From assembly GCF_018494035.1 (NCBI RefSeq), contig NZ_JABBFO010000003.1, forward strand, positions 1 through 64,000: a stretch of DNA of 64,000 nucleotides. The letters run 5' to 3'. This DNA is from Rosenbergiella australiborealis (lineage in GTDB: Bacteria; Pseudomonadota; Gammaproteobacteria; Enterobacterales; Enterobacteriaceae). The position numbers and the translations under genes were made by a program. Below, in pieces: positions 1-9,539 of this stretch (position 1 is its first letter; each line of letters begins with the position of its first letter). Below the pieces are notes generated by a model. It was given only the letters and a program-made list of their open reading frames with translations. It made no database searches and had not been told where the DNA came from.

Positions 1-331
1 TAATCTGGTACGTCGCCTGGTCACGTGAGCCACTGATACGCTTAAAATGCGTCACCACACCATGCACCACTTTCTGCTCGATCACCCCGATCAGAGGCCC
101 GGTTCCCATAGTCAGCGTGGCAGGTTTGGTCAACAGTTGCGCTGAACTGATATTCTGATCGCTGCTGGTAAAGATGATGTCGTAGTGGTAATGCTCACTC
201 ATGAACTCCTTACCGTTAAACTCTTCCACATCCAGTGAAGCTGTGCAGGACGGAATATCCAGACGGTAGCGGTTCAGCCCGCCTTCAGTTAGCGCAGACA
301 GGGTGTTCTTAAGCGTATCTGTCAGACTCAT
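1..331 (-). CDS. vgrG: VgrG (TssI) spike protein, N-terminal part only, runs off the left edge
   Basis: About 110 N-terminal residues are visible, beginning MSLTDTLKNTLSAL and continuing with stretches such as YRLDIPSCTASLDVEEF and HYHYDIIFTSSDQ, ending in a region matching the gp27-like N-terminal domain of VgrG. VgrG trimers form the spike tip of the T6SS tube and carry effectors. The start ATG overlaps the stop of the preceding small gene in an ATGA, so the two are translationally coupled. It is the most downstream visible gene of the minus-strand T6SS operon. Its C-terminal end, any fused effector domain and downstream genes lie outside the window. Confidence 0.88.
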   Translation of the reverse strand, partial: MSLTDTLKNTLSALTEGGLNRYRLDIPSCTASLDVEEFNGKEFMSEHYHYDIIFTSSDQNISSAQLLTKPATLTMGTGPLIGVIEQKVVHGVVTHFKRISGSRDQATYQI

Positions 332-687
332 GATTTTGACTCCATGGGATAACCTGCAGTCCATGACTTCATCCCTTTTTCACGCTGCCAGACATGGCTC
401 ATTTCGTGTATAAACATATGCTGAAGCGAATACAGTGATTGTGAAAAATCATCCCGGTAGTGATTGATGAAGTAGATTTCACCATTAGGCACCATTGCCG
501 TATTCGCATCCTGCGCATTAAATGGCAGATAACTGCCATGATGCATTTTCACCTTCTCATAATCGATCCGATTACCGAATACCGTTCTGGCTAAAGCGAT
601 TTCCCCGGAGGTTAGTTTTCTGACGGAATTGTCGCCGTGACTCTTGCTGTCCTTCTTTTTCTTCTTCCCTGCATCATGAAGGGTCAT
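328..687 (-). CDS. Small HExxH (zincin-like) protein upstream of vgrG, apparently C-terminally truncated
   Basis: A 119-residue protein with a lysine-rich N-terminus and one zinc-metallopeptidase-type motif, HEMSHVWQ, near residue 100. This resembles the small Vgr-related proteins often found next to vgrG in Enterobacterales T6SS clusters; from memory these usually continue some tens of residues past the motif. Here only about 18 residues follow (GMKSWTAGYPMESKS at the end) before a stop that overlaps the vgrG start, so the third zinc ligand and a C-terminal part are probably missing. The ATG at 687 is chosen over the one at 708 because a GGAGG lies about 9 bases upstream. Its function is unknown; a role in spike loading or as an effector is possible, and activity is doubtful. 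Confidence 0.6.
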   Translation of the reverse strand: MTLHDAGKKKKKDSKSHGDNSVRKLTSGEIALARTVFGNRIDYEKVKMHHGSYLPFNAQDANTAMVPNGEIYFINHYRDDFSQSLYSLQHMFIHEMSHVWQREKGMKSWTAGYPMESKS

Positions 688-701
688 TCCCTGCCTCCGA
701 A

Positions 702-3411
702 TTAGCATTCAGCCGCGCCTGAAAATTCAAGTCCAATCCCTTTGACATTCCAGCTAAGCGTCAGGGTGTGTGGTTTTTGTTTTGCGGCCATATGGGTCAG
801 CAACTGGTGGCCCAGCACCGGTAGGATTTGCTGATTGAGTAGGCTGTCGACGTTGCGAGCCCCGGTATCCGGCAACAGGCAGGCGGCAGCTAGTGCGTCA
901 TACAGACTGCTATCAATATGGGTGGTCAGTCCGTAGTGACGGTTCAGGCGCTTGCTGACCTTTGATAGCTTCATTTCCACGATGGTACGCATCGCCGCTT
1001 CTGCCAGTGGCCGGTAAATCACAGTCTGGAAACGGGCCAATAGGGCAGGCTGGAAGTGGTCGCGCAATATCGGGCGTAGCATTTCGTGCAGGTCTGCTTC
1101 AGTAGCATCCGACTGTTCGTCGAGCCACTGCATCAGGGGGGCGCTGCCGAGGTTTGAGGTCATCAGGATAACGGTGTTACGGAAGTCAATTTCACGCCCT
1201 TCGCCATCGCGCATAAAGCCACGGTCGAAGACCTGATAAAACAGATTCATCACATCGCGGTGCGCTTTCTCCACTTCATCCAGTAGCACTACGCTGTATG
1301 GACGCTTGCGCACTGCTTCAGTGAGAATACCGCCCTGACCGTAGCCGACATAACCCGGCGGTGATCCTTTCAACTGGGAAACGGTATGCGGTTCCTGATA
1401 TTCCGAGAGGTTAATCGTGATAAGGGATTTCTCCCCGCCATACAGTGTATCAGTAAGCGCCCGCGCGGTTTCGGTTTTGCCCACACCGCTCGGGCCAACC
1501 AGCAGGAAAACGCCCTGCGGGCCATTCTCGGATGTCAGCCCGGTTTTTGCCGCACGCAGGCGCTGGGCGATGGCGTTAAGGGAGGCATCCTGACCGACCA
1601 CCCGCTTGCCGATTTCATTTTCCAGTGTCAGCAGCTCGGTCTGCTCGTCTTTCATCAGGGAAGAGAGCGGCACACCGGTCCAGTCGGCAATCACGTTAGC
1701 AACGGCACGGGTGTCGACATCCAGCTGAATAAGGGCATTACCCTGTTGTTCATTTTCCAGTTTCTGCTGAAGGTGCAGAATTTCTGCCTGCTGGCTGATA
1801 TTCTGGCGGCTGGCCATCAGCTGCTGTGCCAGCACCTTTTCGTGGCTGAAACGTGCTTCCTGCTCCGCGATACGTGCTTCCAGTTCAGCCCGCTGTTGCT
1901 CAATCTCACTCAGACGCTCACCGTGGGCGCTGCTGCCTACTGCAATATCTTCCAGCAGTGTCTGTTCTTCGAGCACCAGCGCGGTCAGCTGCGCTTTTAG
2001 GCGTACAATCGCTTCCGGTACGGTATCAAGGCTCATACGTACGCGGGCAGCGGCGGTATCCAGCAGATCAACGGCCTTATCCGGCAGCTGACGGCCCGTC
2101 AGGTAGCGACATCCGGCAGCTGACGGCCCGTCAGGTAGCGACATCCGGCAGCTGACGGCCCGTCAGGTAGCGACGGGAGAGAATGACAGCGGCTTTGATC
2201 GCATCGTCAGTGATATGGACGTTATGGTGTTTGGCGTAGCGCGATTTGAGGCCGCGAAGCATAAGGCAGGCAGTGTCGTCATCCGGCTCGTCCACCAACA
2301 CCCGCTGGAAGCGACGCTCGAGGGCAGCATCTCGCTCAAAATATTGTTTGTATTCAGACCATGTAGTCGCGGCGATGGTGCGAAGTTCGCCACGCGCCAG
2401 AGCGGGTTTCAGCAGGTTCGCCGCATCCGCGCCGCCCGCCTGATTACCGGCACCGATAATGGTGTGGGCTTCGTCGATAAACAGCAAAATCGGCGTTGGT
2501 GACTGCTGTACCGCGTCAATGACGTTTTTCAGACGCTGTTCAAATTCACCTTTCACACCTGCACCCGCCTGTAACAGGCCGAGGTCAAGGGTACGCAGCA
2601 TGACCGGCTTCAGGCTTTCCGGCACGTTGCCTTCGGCGATACGCAGCGCCAGGCCTTCGACCAGCGCAGTTTTACCGACGCCCGGTTCACCGACCAGGAT
2701 CGGGTTGTTTTTGCGACGGCGCGAAAGAATATCCACCATCTGGCGGATCTCGATGTCGCGGCCAAACACCGGGTCAATCCTGCCCTTTTTCGCTGCGGCG
2801 GTGATATCGAGCGTAAATTTGTCGAGCACGTTTTGCAGCGCCGGGTTTAGCTCACCCTCTTTCAGTTCTACCTCCACCGGACGTCCCATAAATTCCACTT
2901 CACCACCGTGGATCTGCGCCAGCTTCGCTTCCTGCTGCACTTCAGGGCGCTCTTCTGACTGAGCGTCCAGCAGAGGACGTAGGCGCTCCAGTTGGCTCTG
3001 GCCGAGCGTCAGTAGTGGCCACAAACCATCACAGCGTACTAGGTTCTGCTTATCGACCAGTGCCATGAGAAGATGGACGCTGCGGATAGACTCTTCACCG
3101 TTAAGCGAGGCGATCAGCCAGGCTTTCTGCATCAGGATCTGAATGGCATCAGACAATTGCGGACGATGGCGTACCGAGCGCGGCTGATTATCCAGCCAGC
3201 CCAGCAAATCCTGCCAGAGGGTATCCATATCCCACTCGTAGCGACGGGCCAGTATGGTCAGGTCACCTTCCCCTTGCTCCAGCTGTTTCAACAGCCAGTG
3301 CTCCGGTAAAATTTCTGCGTGGGCACGCGTCTGACACAGAGAGGCTGCCCCTTCCATTGCACGGGCGCAGTAAGGGTTAAGACGTCGAAGAAGGATTGCC
3401 GGGTTTTCCAT
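702..3411 (-). pseudogene. clpV: ClpV/TssH T6SS unfoldase, interrupted by a 32-bp triplication
   Basis: AAA+ ATPase that disassembles contracted T6SS sheaths. The 426-residue N-terminal piece (3411 to 2131) has the Clp-N region, first Walker A GEPGVGKTA and Walker B LLFIDEAHT. It ends early after RRYLTGRQLPD with VAT and a stop. The C-terminal piece (2144 to 702) resumes with RYLTGRQLPDKAVDLLD and has the second Walker A GPSGVGKTE and Walker B VVLLDEVEKA. A 32-bp unit is present three times at the junction. Removing two copies (64 bp) gives a single 881-residue frame, the normal ClpV size. With two or more copies a TGA always appears in the second copy. The two frames overlap by 14 bases, so termination-reinitiation at the ATG at 2144 could in principle make the second half as a separate chain, though no clear ribosome site precedes it. 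It lies between hcp and the HExxH gene. As read, it does not encode full-length ClpV. Confidence 0.9.
2079..2174. repeat. Three perfect tandem copies of a 32-bp unit inside clpV
   Basis: Units lie at 2079-2110, 2111-2142 and 2143-2174, each beginning ATCCGGCAGC on the plus strand and ending GGTAGCGAC. In clpV sense they encode RYLTGRQLPD once in the correct frame. Because 32 is not a multiple of three, the second copy is read in a frame with an in-frame TGA. Perfect identity points to a recent origin by slippage or unequal recombination. Contraction to one copy would restore the gene. Confidence 0.97.
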
Positions 3412-3543
3412 GTTTGCTTGCTCACTGTTGAGAACTGTTCAGGCACGCTACCGCCCCTGGCCGTTACCGAGGTCCATAAGGTCTGTTTCCGGGATGTGAT
3501 GTTTTTTGCTCAACGCCCGCACAGGCAGACGCTCAGCAAAGAA

Positions 3544-3569
3544 GGGCGGGCAGAATGGGCTGCCCGTCC
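3544..3569 (-). terminator. Strong hairpin in the hcp-clpV gap
   Basis: GGGCGGGCAG pairs with CTGCCCGTCC (9 of 10 positions, loop AATGGG) in the 291-base gap after hcp. On the transcribed (minus) strand it is followed only by a weak T-rich stretch. It may attenuate transcription so that abundant Hcp is made in excess of ClpV, or stabilise the hcp mRNA 3' end. Inference only. Confidence 0.4.
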
Positions 3570-3702
3570 AGAGCGTTACGCTAAAGAGTTCGTGCTTTAG
3601 TAAGGCAGCAAGCGAGTTCCTCCCCGGGAGTTTATATAAGTCAGTGACCCACGGTGCATGAGTACAGCCAATGCCGCTACAGCGCGAAATATGACGCCTA
3701 AC

Positions 3703-4194
3703 CTAGGCAGTAGCACGTTCGTTCCACGAATCGGAATGAATGATGTTGCCGTCTTTGTAGGTCCAGGTGATTTTTTCGTAACGTAACTCAATTTCTTCGA
3801 GATGATTGTGCTTCTCGAAATCCGGGTTTTTGATGTCGTGCATTACCGGGTTTACTTTCACCACTTTCACGTTCTCAAGTTTGGTGTTGAAGTATTCAAC
3901 TTCTTGGCCCGCGTCGTTAATTTTGTACCATTTGAATTCCGCAGACTTCAGGGTCTGACCAGTGGTTACAGCCTTGTAAAGGTATGGACTGGAGGAGTCG
4001 ATTTCTTTGGTGAACTTGAATGGGGTATGGATACGGGTACCGGTCAGCTTGCCGGTGTTGTTATCGGTCGGGATATACAGGTTATGCTCCTGCGCTACCA
4101 CTTCGATGCTGCCGTCACGATCCTGAACGTCAACAGAACCCTTGATGTCCGCGCCGCCGTCGTCTTTCAGCCAAAGATAAACAGGAATTGCCAT
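3703..4194 (-). CDS. hcp: Hcp (TssD) T6SS tube protein
   Basis: 163 residues starting MAIPVYLWLKDDGGADIKG, a typical Hcp1 opening, with the conserved internal pattern of HTPFKFTKEIDSSSPYLYKA and the C-terminal ITWTYKDGNIIHSDSWNERATA. Hcp forms stacked hexameric rings that make the inner tube pushed out by sheath contraction. The length is normal and the frame intact. The start at 4194 is chosen by family alignment; an upstream extension to 4440 would overlap the preceding gene. It follows the OmpA-domain gene by 4 bases and precedes clpV after a 291-base gap with a hairpin. Confidence 0.95.
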   Translation of the reverse strand: MAIPVYLWLKDDGGADIKGSVDVQDRDGSIEVVAQEHNLYIPTDNNTGKLTGTRIHTPFKFTKEIDSSSPYLYKAVTTGQTLKSAEFKWYKINDAGQEVEYFNTKLENVKVVKVNPVMHDIKNPDFEKHNHLEEIELRYEKITWTYKDGNIIHSDSWNERATA

Positions 4195-4198
4195 GGAA

Positions 4199-5881
4199 TT
4201 ACTCTCCATTGTGTTGTGAAGGGTCATCATCCTGTGATGACGCTTGGGGGTGATCCGGTATCTGGCAGGCACTGGCCTGCGGTACCAGACTAATTTCGAC
4301 ACGGCGGTTGAGCGTGCGCCCATTCGGGGTGTCGTTGGTTGCGATCGGACGGCTGTCGCCATATCCTTGCACCGCAAAACAGCTTTCTGGTACGTCACCG
4401 GTGTCACGCATCCAGTCGCGTACCGCTGCGGCACGCTCAAGCGACAGCGTCTGGTTCAGCTGTGCTGTACCGGTATTATCTGTATGACCGGCAACCACAA
4501 TCAGCCAGCCCGGCTTCGCCTTGATGCCGATCAGGGAGTTTACAAGCCATTTGGTGGAGCCCGCTTTCAGCATCGCTTTGCCGGAGTCGAACAGCGACAT
4601 ACTGTCGAGACGAATTATTTTGGGTACCGGCTTTGGCTTCGATTTTGGCGGTGGCGGCGCAGGCACATAGCTATCAATGGCCTGCTGCACGGCCAGCCAC
4701 AATCGGTTACCCGGATACAGTCCGAGCCCGTAGCGATGGGGTTCTCCCTGACGCTGCCAGCGCTCCAGCAGCAGCACATCCTGTTGCAGGGCATGCAGGG
4801 CCTGTGCTTTTGGAGCATAGTGGTTCATCGGGATAGCCTGCCAGCGCTGAAGGTCGGCGCTGATTTTGCGGATCAGCGCCTGGTTATGCCACACGGATAG
4901 AGCAATAGCCCCTAGGGTGCATAACAGCAGAACTATCACCACCCGACGTCCGGTTCTGCCCCCCGGTAACGGGGTGGTATAAGGGGCTAGCAGCGCAAGG
5001 AGCGCATCAGCAAAATGCCAGCGGGGCTGATAAGCCGTAACACGACTGGCAGGGGTAATGCGGGTCTGGCGGAACAATAACTGGGGCCACAGCGCGGCTA
5101 TCGAGGTGGATATCGCTCCGAGACGCAGGGTGACAGCAAAGGGGTATACGGCCGGACACAGCCTGTCCACTTTGCCCAGTTCGTTCAGTATCATGGCGTG
5201 CAGCAGCGACGTCGCCTGGGTCAGGTACGGCTGAATAAGAGCCGTCTGCGGGGACTGCTGCCATTCGCTGAGGGTGACAGCAGGTTCGTCTTCTAGACAG
5301 ACCAAAGCCGTATTGCCCCGTACCACTATCCAGGGTGTTTGCGGGCCGCTGAATTCGGCATTCAGAACCACCGGCAGGCTATAGCCGGTCAGGTTCCGCA
5401 ACTGCTTCATCTGCAGACGCAGCATCTTAAGAGAGGCGCGCAGCAACGCCTCATCCTCATGCTGGTCCGGTAGACAGCGGTACATCACGGATAACTGGCC
5501 AGCCATCGTCGGCGTACGAGCCAGTAGATACTCTACAAAAGGCGTGAGTCCGGTCAGCTCGGCAACCCGCAGATACCAGCCCTGCGCCGTGCCCCGACTC
5601 GGACCTGCCGCAAACATGGCATCCTCCACATCACCGCAGACCAGTACTATCGGTCCGGTATGGCTTTCTGGTGGGAGATGACCGGCTTCATCGGTCTGCT
5701 GTGCAGGCTGTTGTTGACGGTAACGCCAACGAATAAGGGCAGCGGAAAACAGCAGTGTGGGCAGCGTTAGGACCGATTTAGCGACAACCGACGATGCGAG
5801 AAATCCCCATACCAGCCACAACACTGCGATAACACACAGTAATACCGGTAGCGCTGCTTGGGTAAGAGTTTGTCCACGCAT
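4199..5881 (-). CDS. T6SS-associated inner-membrane protein with C-terminal OmpA peptidoglycan-binding domain
   Basis: 560 residues. Hydrophobic segments lie near residues 5-55 and around residues 325-345 (VVIVLLLCTLGAIALSVW). The last 130 residues form an OmpA/MotB-type domain with AGHTDNTGTAQLN, LSLERAAAVRDWM and NGRTLNRRVEI, which binds peptidoglycan. In other T6SSs such a domain is fused to TssL or carried by TagL-type proteins to anchor the membrane complex to the wall. Here it directly follows tssL, with the tssL TGA and this ATG sharing one base (5881), so coupled translation and partnership with TssL are likely. A longer reading from 5944 is rejected because it would run 64 bases into tssL. 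Confidence 0.8.
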   Translation of the reverse strand: MRGQTLTQAALPVLLCVIAVLWLVWGFLASSVVAKSVLTLPTLLFSAALIRWRYRQQQPAQQTDEAGHLPPESHTGPIVLVCGDVEDAMFAAGPSRGTAQGWYLRVAELTGLTPFVEYLLARTPTMAGQLSVMYRCLPDQHEDEALLRASLKMLRLQMKQLRNLTGYSLPVVLNAEFSGPQTPWIVVRGNTALVCLEDEPAVTLSEWQQSPQTALIQPYLTQATSLLHAMILNELGKVDRLCPAVYPFAVTLRLGAISTSIAALWPQLLFRQTRITPASRVTAYQPRWHFADALLALLAPYTTPLPGGRTGRRVVIVLLLCTLGAIALSVWHNQALIRKISADLQRWQAIPMNHYAPKAQALHALQQDVLLLERWQRQGEPHRYGLGLYPGNRLWLAVQQAIDSYVPAPPPPKSKPKPVPKIIRLDSMSLFDSGKAMLKAGSTKWLVNSLIGIKAKPGWLIVVAGHTDNTGTAQLNQTLSLERAAAVRDWMRDTGDVPESCFAVQGYGDSRPIATNDTPNGRTLNRRVEISLVPQASACQIPDHPQASSQDDDPSQHNGE

Positions 5882-6594
5882 CAGGGCTGCTCCGGCAGTT
5901 GCTGGTGTAGCAGATCCTGCAACCACAGATAACCACCCAGCCACATTGCACCGGTCAGGATCACCGCCAGTAGAGTCCAGAACCAGACAGATCGCAGCAG
6001 GTTATAACGGCGGCGTCCGGTTTTTTGCACCACCAGTGATCCCCCCGTTTTCAGTGGCGGCACTCGCTCATTCAGGGTAGCGATCACCTCATCACGCTGA
6101 GACTGCCCGACACCAGAGAGGCTGTATTGCCCTTGGAATCCCAGCGCCAGTACCCGCTGATAGCAGGTCAGCACCGCAGCCTCCGGCGCAGGCTGACGCA
6201 GCACCCCTGCAATACGATCGTACAAGGCGCCGCCTGCTCTCAGGGAGCCGAAGTAGACCGCCTGAAGTGGCGCAGTGCGCCAGGCGCGTTGCGCGGCATC
6301 AAGGGGCATATTGAGCGCATTGGGTACCGTGTCGCCGGATATGATCGCTTGTTGCGTCTCCGGCTTACGGTTCATGACGGTTTCGTCTAGCAGGGCGCAC
6401 TGGGCATAAGTGATATGATCAATACTTTCAGCATCCAGCCCCGCACGCTCCAGCGCCTTGCGTACGCCCTCTACCTGCGCTTTGCAGGCCGCGTACAGCG
6501 CAGGACCGTCTGTTACCAGCCCACCGTGGCGTAGCTGCGCCACGGTAAGCCAGGTCTGCGCCATTAAGGCATCAATGTCGATAGCCTTATTCAT
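5881..6594 (-). CDS. tssL: TssL (DotU/IcmH family) T6SS membrane-complex protein
   Basis: 237 residues. The cytoplasmic DotU-type domain includes ITYAQCALLDETVMN and is followed by one C-terminal transmembrane helix (SVWFWTLLAVILTGAMWLGGYLW). TssL is an inner-membrane part of the TssJLM complex and contacts TssK of the baseplate. Its start overlaps the tssK stop in ATGA, and its stop abuts the OmpA-domain gene. It lacks its own OmpA domain, which fits the next gene supplying one. The frame is intact. Confidence 0.92.
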   Translation of the reverse strand: MNKAIDIDALMAQTWLTVAQLRHGGLVTDGPALYAACKAQVEGVRKALERAGLDAESIDHITYAQCALLDETVMNRKPETQQAIISGDTVPNALNMPLDAAQRAWRTAPLQAVYFGSLRAGGALYDRIAGVLRQPAPEAAVLTCYQRVLALGFQGQYSLSGVGQSQRDEVIATLNERVPPLKTGGSLVVQKTGRRRYNLLRSVWFWTLLAVILTGAMWLGGYLWLQDLLHQQLPEQP

Positions 6595-7940
6595 GAGCGT
6601 AACACCGCAAACAATTCAAGCTCCAGCTCGCCGAGCAGGGAGGGAACGTAAAATACGCACACACCCTGATCCAGCATTTCACGGGCCGCATCACTCTCCA
6701 TGTCCAGTACAAAGTACTGGTTTCCTAAACGCACCGGCAGCGCCGCCGGGACACGGCTCAGGGTAATGAGGCCAATTCCCTCTACAGCCACGCCGGATAC
6801 TTCGCCGACATTCGCCGGAGCACCGGCAATACACATTTCTGCGAAGCGTTCGGCGATCTGCCATGCAGACTGACTGGCTCGGACGGAAAGATAGAAATCC
6901 GCTTCATCGCGCAGACGAATATCATGCAGTACGGCTTTCCAGGTCTCCGGATCCAGACGATCCATCCTGACCGCTACTACACGTGACGGTAGGCTAGCTT
7001 CCAGCAGTTCACTGATGAGGTCAAAAAGCGGTGGGAAGGTGTTTTCCGGTGTCCGGTGGTCATACCCCGGGATTGCTTCTAGATCGTGTTCCAGCGAGAA
7101 GGTCAGCATACTGCCAGCAAGACGCGCCAGCTCGGCCCAGACTTGTTCAGGGTGCCGATTGGGAAAACGTTCAAATTCAGAGAGTACCCGGGCATGGGAG
7201 TTCAGGGCATTCAGCAGCCAGAAAAGCGAAACATCAGCGACCGCAAAATCGGCCATCCTATCATTGCTTTCGCGACGCATGGACATTAGACGCTGACGAC
7301 GGGAGCGCAGCTGACGATTTAGCAGTGCTAGGCGATCACACAGCTTACGGCTAGCTGAAAACAGCGCTATCGGTGGGATAAAATCCGGGTCATGACGCCA
7401 GCGTCCCTGTCCATCCTGCAACAGACGGGCAATGGCGCAGGTATCCCAAGCACTGTTGTCCTCATGGTCAAAACGAAAGGCCAGATTAAAACGCGCCACC
7501 GCCATGGGCTCTTCATCCTGGCCGAAACGGTCAACGATGCTTTCCCACGCCTCGATATAGCGCAGCGGACGTTCTGTCGGCTGCGCATCGGTCTGGACAT
7601 TGATGCTCCCCGCCTGCATGACGGGCAGCGCAACGTAAACGGTGACCGCGGCATTGCCGCTGGAGGCAAACACCTCTACCTCGCGAGGTGCAGGAGGCAG
7701 GTCGCTGTGACGGGTATCAATCAGCGTATCATCCGGGAGCCACAGGTGAAGTGACTGCGCCTGTACACGTCCTGATGCCAGCATGGCTTCATCCAGTTCA
7801 ACATGAGCGACCCCCCAAGGGAACGCACTGCCACGAGCGGCAATATTGGCGCGGCAGAGTGCCTCCCACTCAAACTGCTGCTGGAACTGCTGAGGGGCCA
7901 GAAGGGCGCCTTCATTCCATAACGGACGATGAATTTTCAT
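6591..7940 (-). CDS. tssK: TssK T6SS baseplate component
   Basis: 449 residues beginning MKIHRPLWNEGALLAPQQFQQQFEWE, the typical TssK N-terminus, and ending LLGELELELFAVLRS. TssK trimers connect the baseplate wedges to the membrane complex through TssL and TssM. It is 17 bases downstream of tssC and overlaps tssL by 4 bases. Length and frame are normal for the family. Confidence 0.94.
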   Translation of the reverse strand: MKIHRPLWNEGALLAPQQFQQQFEWEALCRANIAARGSAFPWGVAHVELDEAMLASGRVQAQSLHLWLPDDTLIDTRHSDLPPAPREVEVFASSGNAAVTVYVALPVMQAGSINVQTDAQPTERPLRYIEAWESIVDRFGQDEEPMAVARFNLAFRFDHEDNSAWDTCAIARLLQDGQGRWRHDPDFIPPIALFSASRKLCDRLALLNRQLRSRRQRLMSMRRESNDRMADFAVADVSLFWLLNALNSHARVLSEFERFPNRHPEQVWAELARLAGSMLTFSLEHDLEAIPGYDHRTPENTFPPLFDLISELLEASLPSRVVAVRMDRLDPETWKAVLHDIRLRDEADFYLSVRASQSAWQIAERFAEMCIAGAPANVGEVSGVAVEGIGLITLSRVPAALPVRLGNQYFVLDMESDAAREMLDQGVCVFYVPSLLGELELELFAVLRS

Positions 7941-7957
7941 CCCTGATTTTCCTCGCC

Positions 7958-9500
7958 TTACGACTTGGCTTTTGGCATCTGAGAAACCAGTGACAGGTTA
8001 ACGTCCATGCCTTCCACCTGAAAGTGCGGCACCGCATAGAGTTTCACGCGGAAGAAGCCCTGATTGTCTTCGATGTCTTCCACCACCACTTTCGCATCAC
8101 GCAGCGGGTGAGAAGCCTGCAGTTCGTCGCCCGGGTCGGTCATTTCGGTCACCAGACCACGTACCCAAGTGTTCAGCTCCAGCTCCAGCAGACGACGGTC
8201 TTTGGTTGTGCCGATATTTTCACGCTGAATCAGCTTCAGGTAATGCGCAATACGCGACAGCAGGAAAATGTACGGCAGACGGGCATTGATGCGGCTGTTA
8301 GCCGTTGCATCTGCGCTGTCATACAACGCAGGCTTCTGCGTCGAATTCGCCGAGAAGAAGCAAGCATAATCGCGGTTCTTGTAGTAGGACAGCGGGATAA
8401 AGCCCAGATTGGCAAACTCGAATTCGCGGGTTTCAGGGATCATTACTTCTGATGGGATCTTTACCTGATTGCCAGTACCCAGATCGTACAGATGAATAGG
8501 CAGGTCTTGCACGGCACCACCGGCCTGCGGGCCACGAATTTGCACACACCAACCGTTGTTGTTGAAGCTGCGAACCATGTTAGAAGCGAATGAAAACGAG
8601 GCGTTAGTCCATAGGTATTTGTTGTGATCCGGGCCTTTAACTTCTTCCACATAATTGAAACTGCGTACGGGTACGGTATCCGGACCATACGGCAGGCGAC
8701 CCAGTACACGCGGCATCACCAGACCGATATAACGAGCATCATCCGTCTCGCGGAAGGATTTCCACTTGATGTACTCGGCACGGTCGAAGTAGTTGCCAAT
8801 ATCCTTGATGGCCGCCACTTCCTCCATCGAATCCTTGAGGAAAAATTTCGGGCCAGTCGATCCAATAAACGGCATATGCGCGGCGGCAGATACTTTTGAA
8901 ATATTGCGCAGGAGCGCGATATCCTGCGCAGACGCATCAAATTCGTAAGCGGAAATCAGCGCAGCGATCGGCTCTCCCCCCGGTGTGTCATACTCATCAA
9001 TATACGTATGTTTATACAGTCCACTCTGGATGATTTCCGGACTGTCTTCAAAGTCCTGACGCAGGTCTTCTTTGGACATATCCAGCAGTTCGACGCGCAC
9101 GTTCTGGCGGAAATCGGTTTTGTCGATCAGAGATTTCACACCACGCCACAGGCTCTCGACTGCCTGGAATTCTTCGCTATGCATTACCGCATCCAGCTGA
9201 CGGCTAATCTGCCAATCCAGTTCCGCGATATGGTGGTCAATCAGGTTTTTGTCGAGTTTTTCAACGGTTGAGCCCGATTTTTTCAGACACTCTAGGAATA
9301 CCTGCATCCCTGCAGTTAATCGTTCATCCGCAGTCGCTTCCGACATCGCCTGTGCGTCCTGCCAGATGTCCAGCGGCACTCAGCTCGGACACCGGGTTCA
9401 GATTAATTTTTTCAAACAGGGACGCATAAACCCCATCCGCAGCAGGACGTTCCAGTACCACGCTTTCGCCACTCGTCCCATTCTCATTTTTTACCGACAT
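7958..9500 (-). pseudogene. tssC: TssC (VipB) large sheath protein, broken by a one-base frameshift
   Basis: The frame from ATG 9500 reads MSVKNENGTSGESVVLERP through SLFEKINLNPVSELSA, then slips near 9372-9380. The next frame carries LDIWQDAQAMSEATADE and the whole remaining sheath protein, including ESLWRGVKSL and RLPYGPDTVPV. Family members read straight through at this point (VSEL-x-x-LDIWQ), so one extra base is the simplest explanation. Removing it gives 513 residues, a normal TssC. The start at 9500 is chosen because an AGGA lies 8 bases upstream. TssC pairs with TssB to build the contractile sheath, so as read no functional sheath would form unless translation restarts at the GTG at 9379, losing about 40 residues. 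A sequencing error must be excluded. Confidence 0.88.
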
Positions 9501-9539
9501 CAGCATCTTCCTTATTAATCCGTTAAATCATGGTGACCG

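Noticed and set aside
1386-2000. Plus-strand 204-residue open frame opposite clpV
   Set aside because: Shadow of clpV; no family features, no ribosome site, and composition follows the antisense of a coding gene.
2163-2393. Short minus-strand frame near the clpV repeat
   Set aside because: Out of frame with clpV and does not extend its domains; it arises from the same sequence read in another frame.
3802-4293. Plus-strand 163-residue open frame opposite hcp
   Set aside because: Antisense shadow of hcp, which is intact and clearly the real gene.
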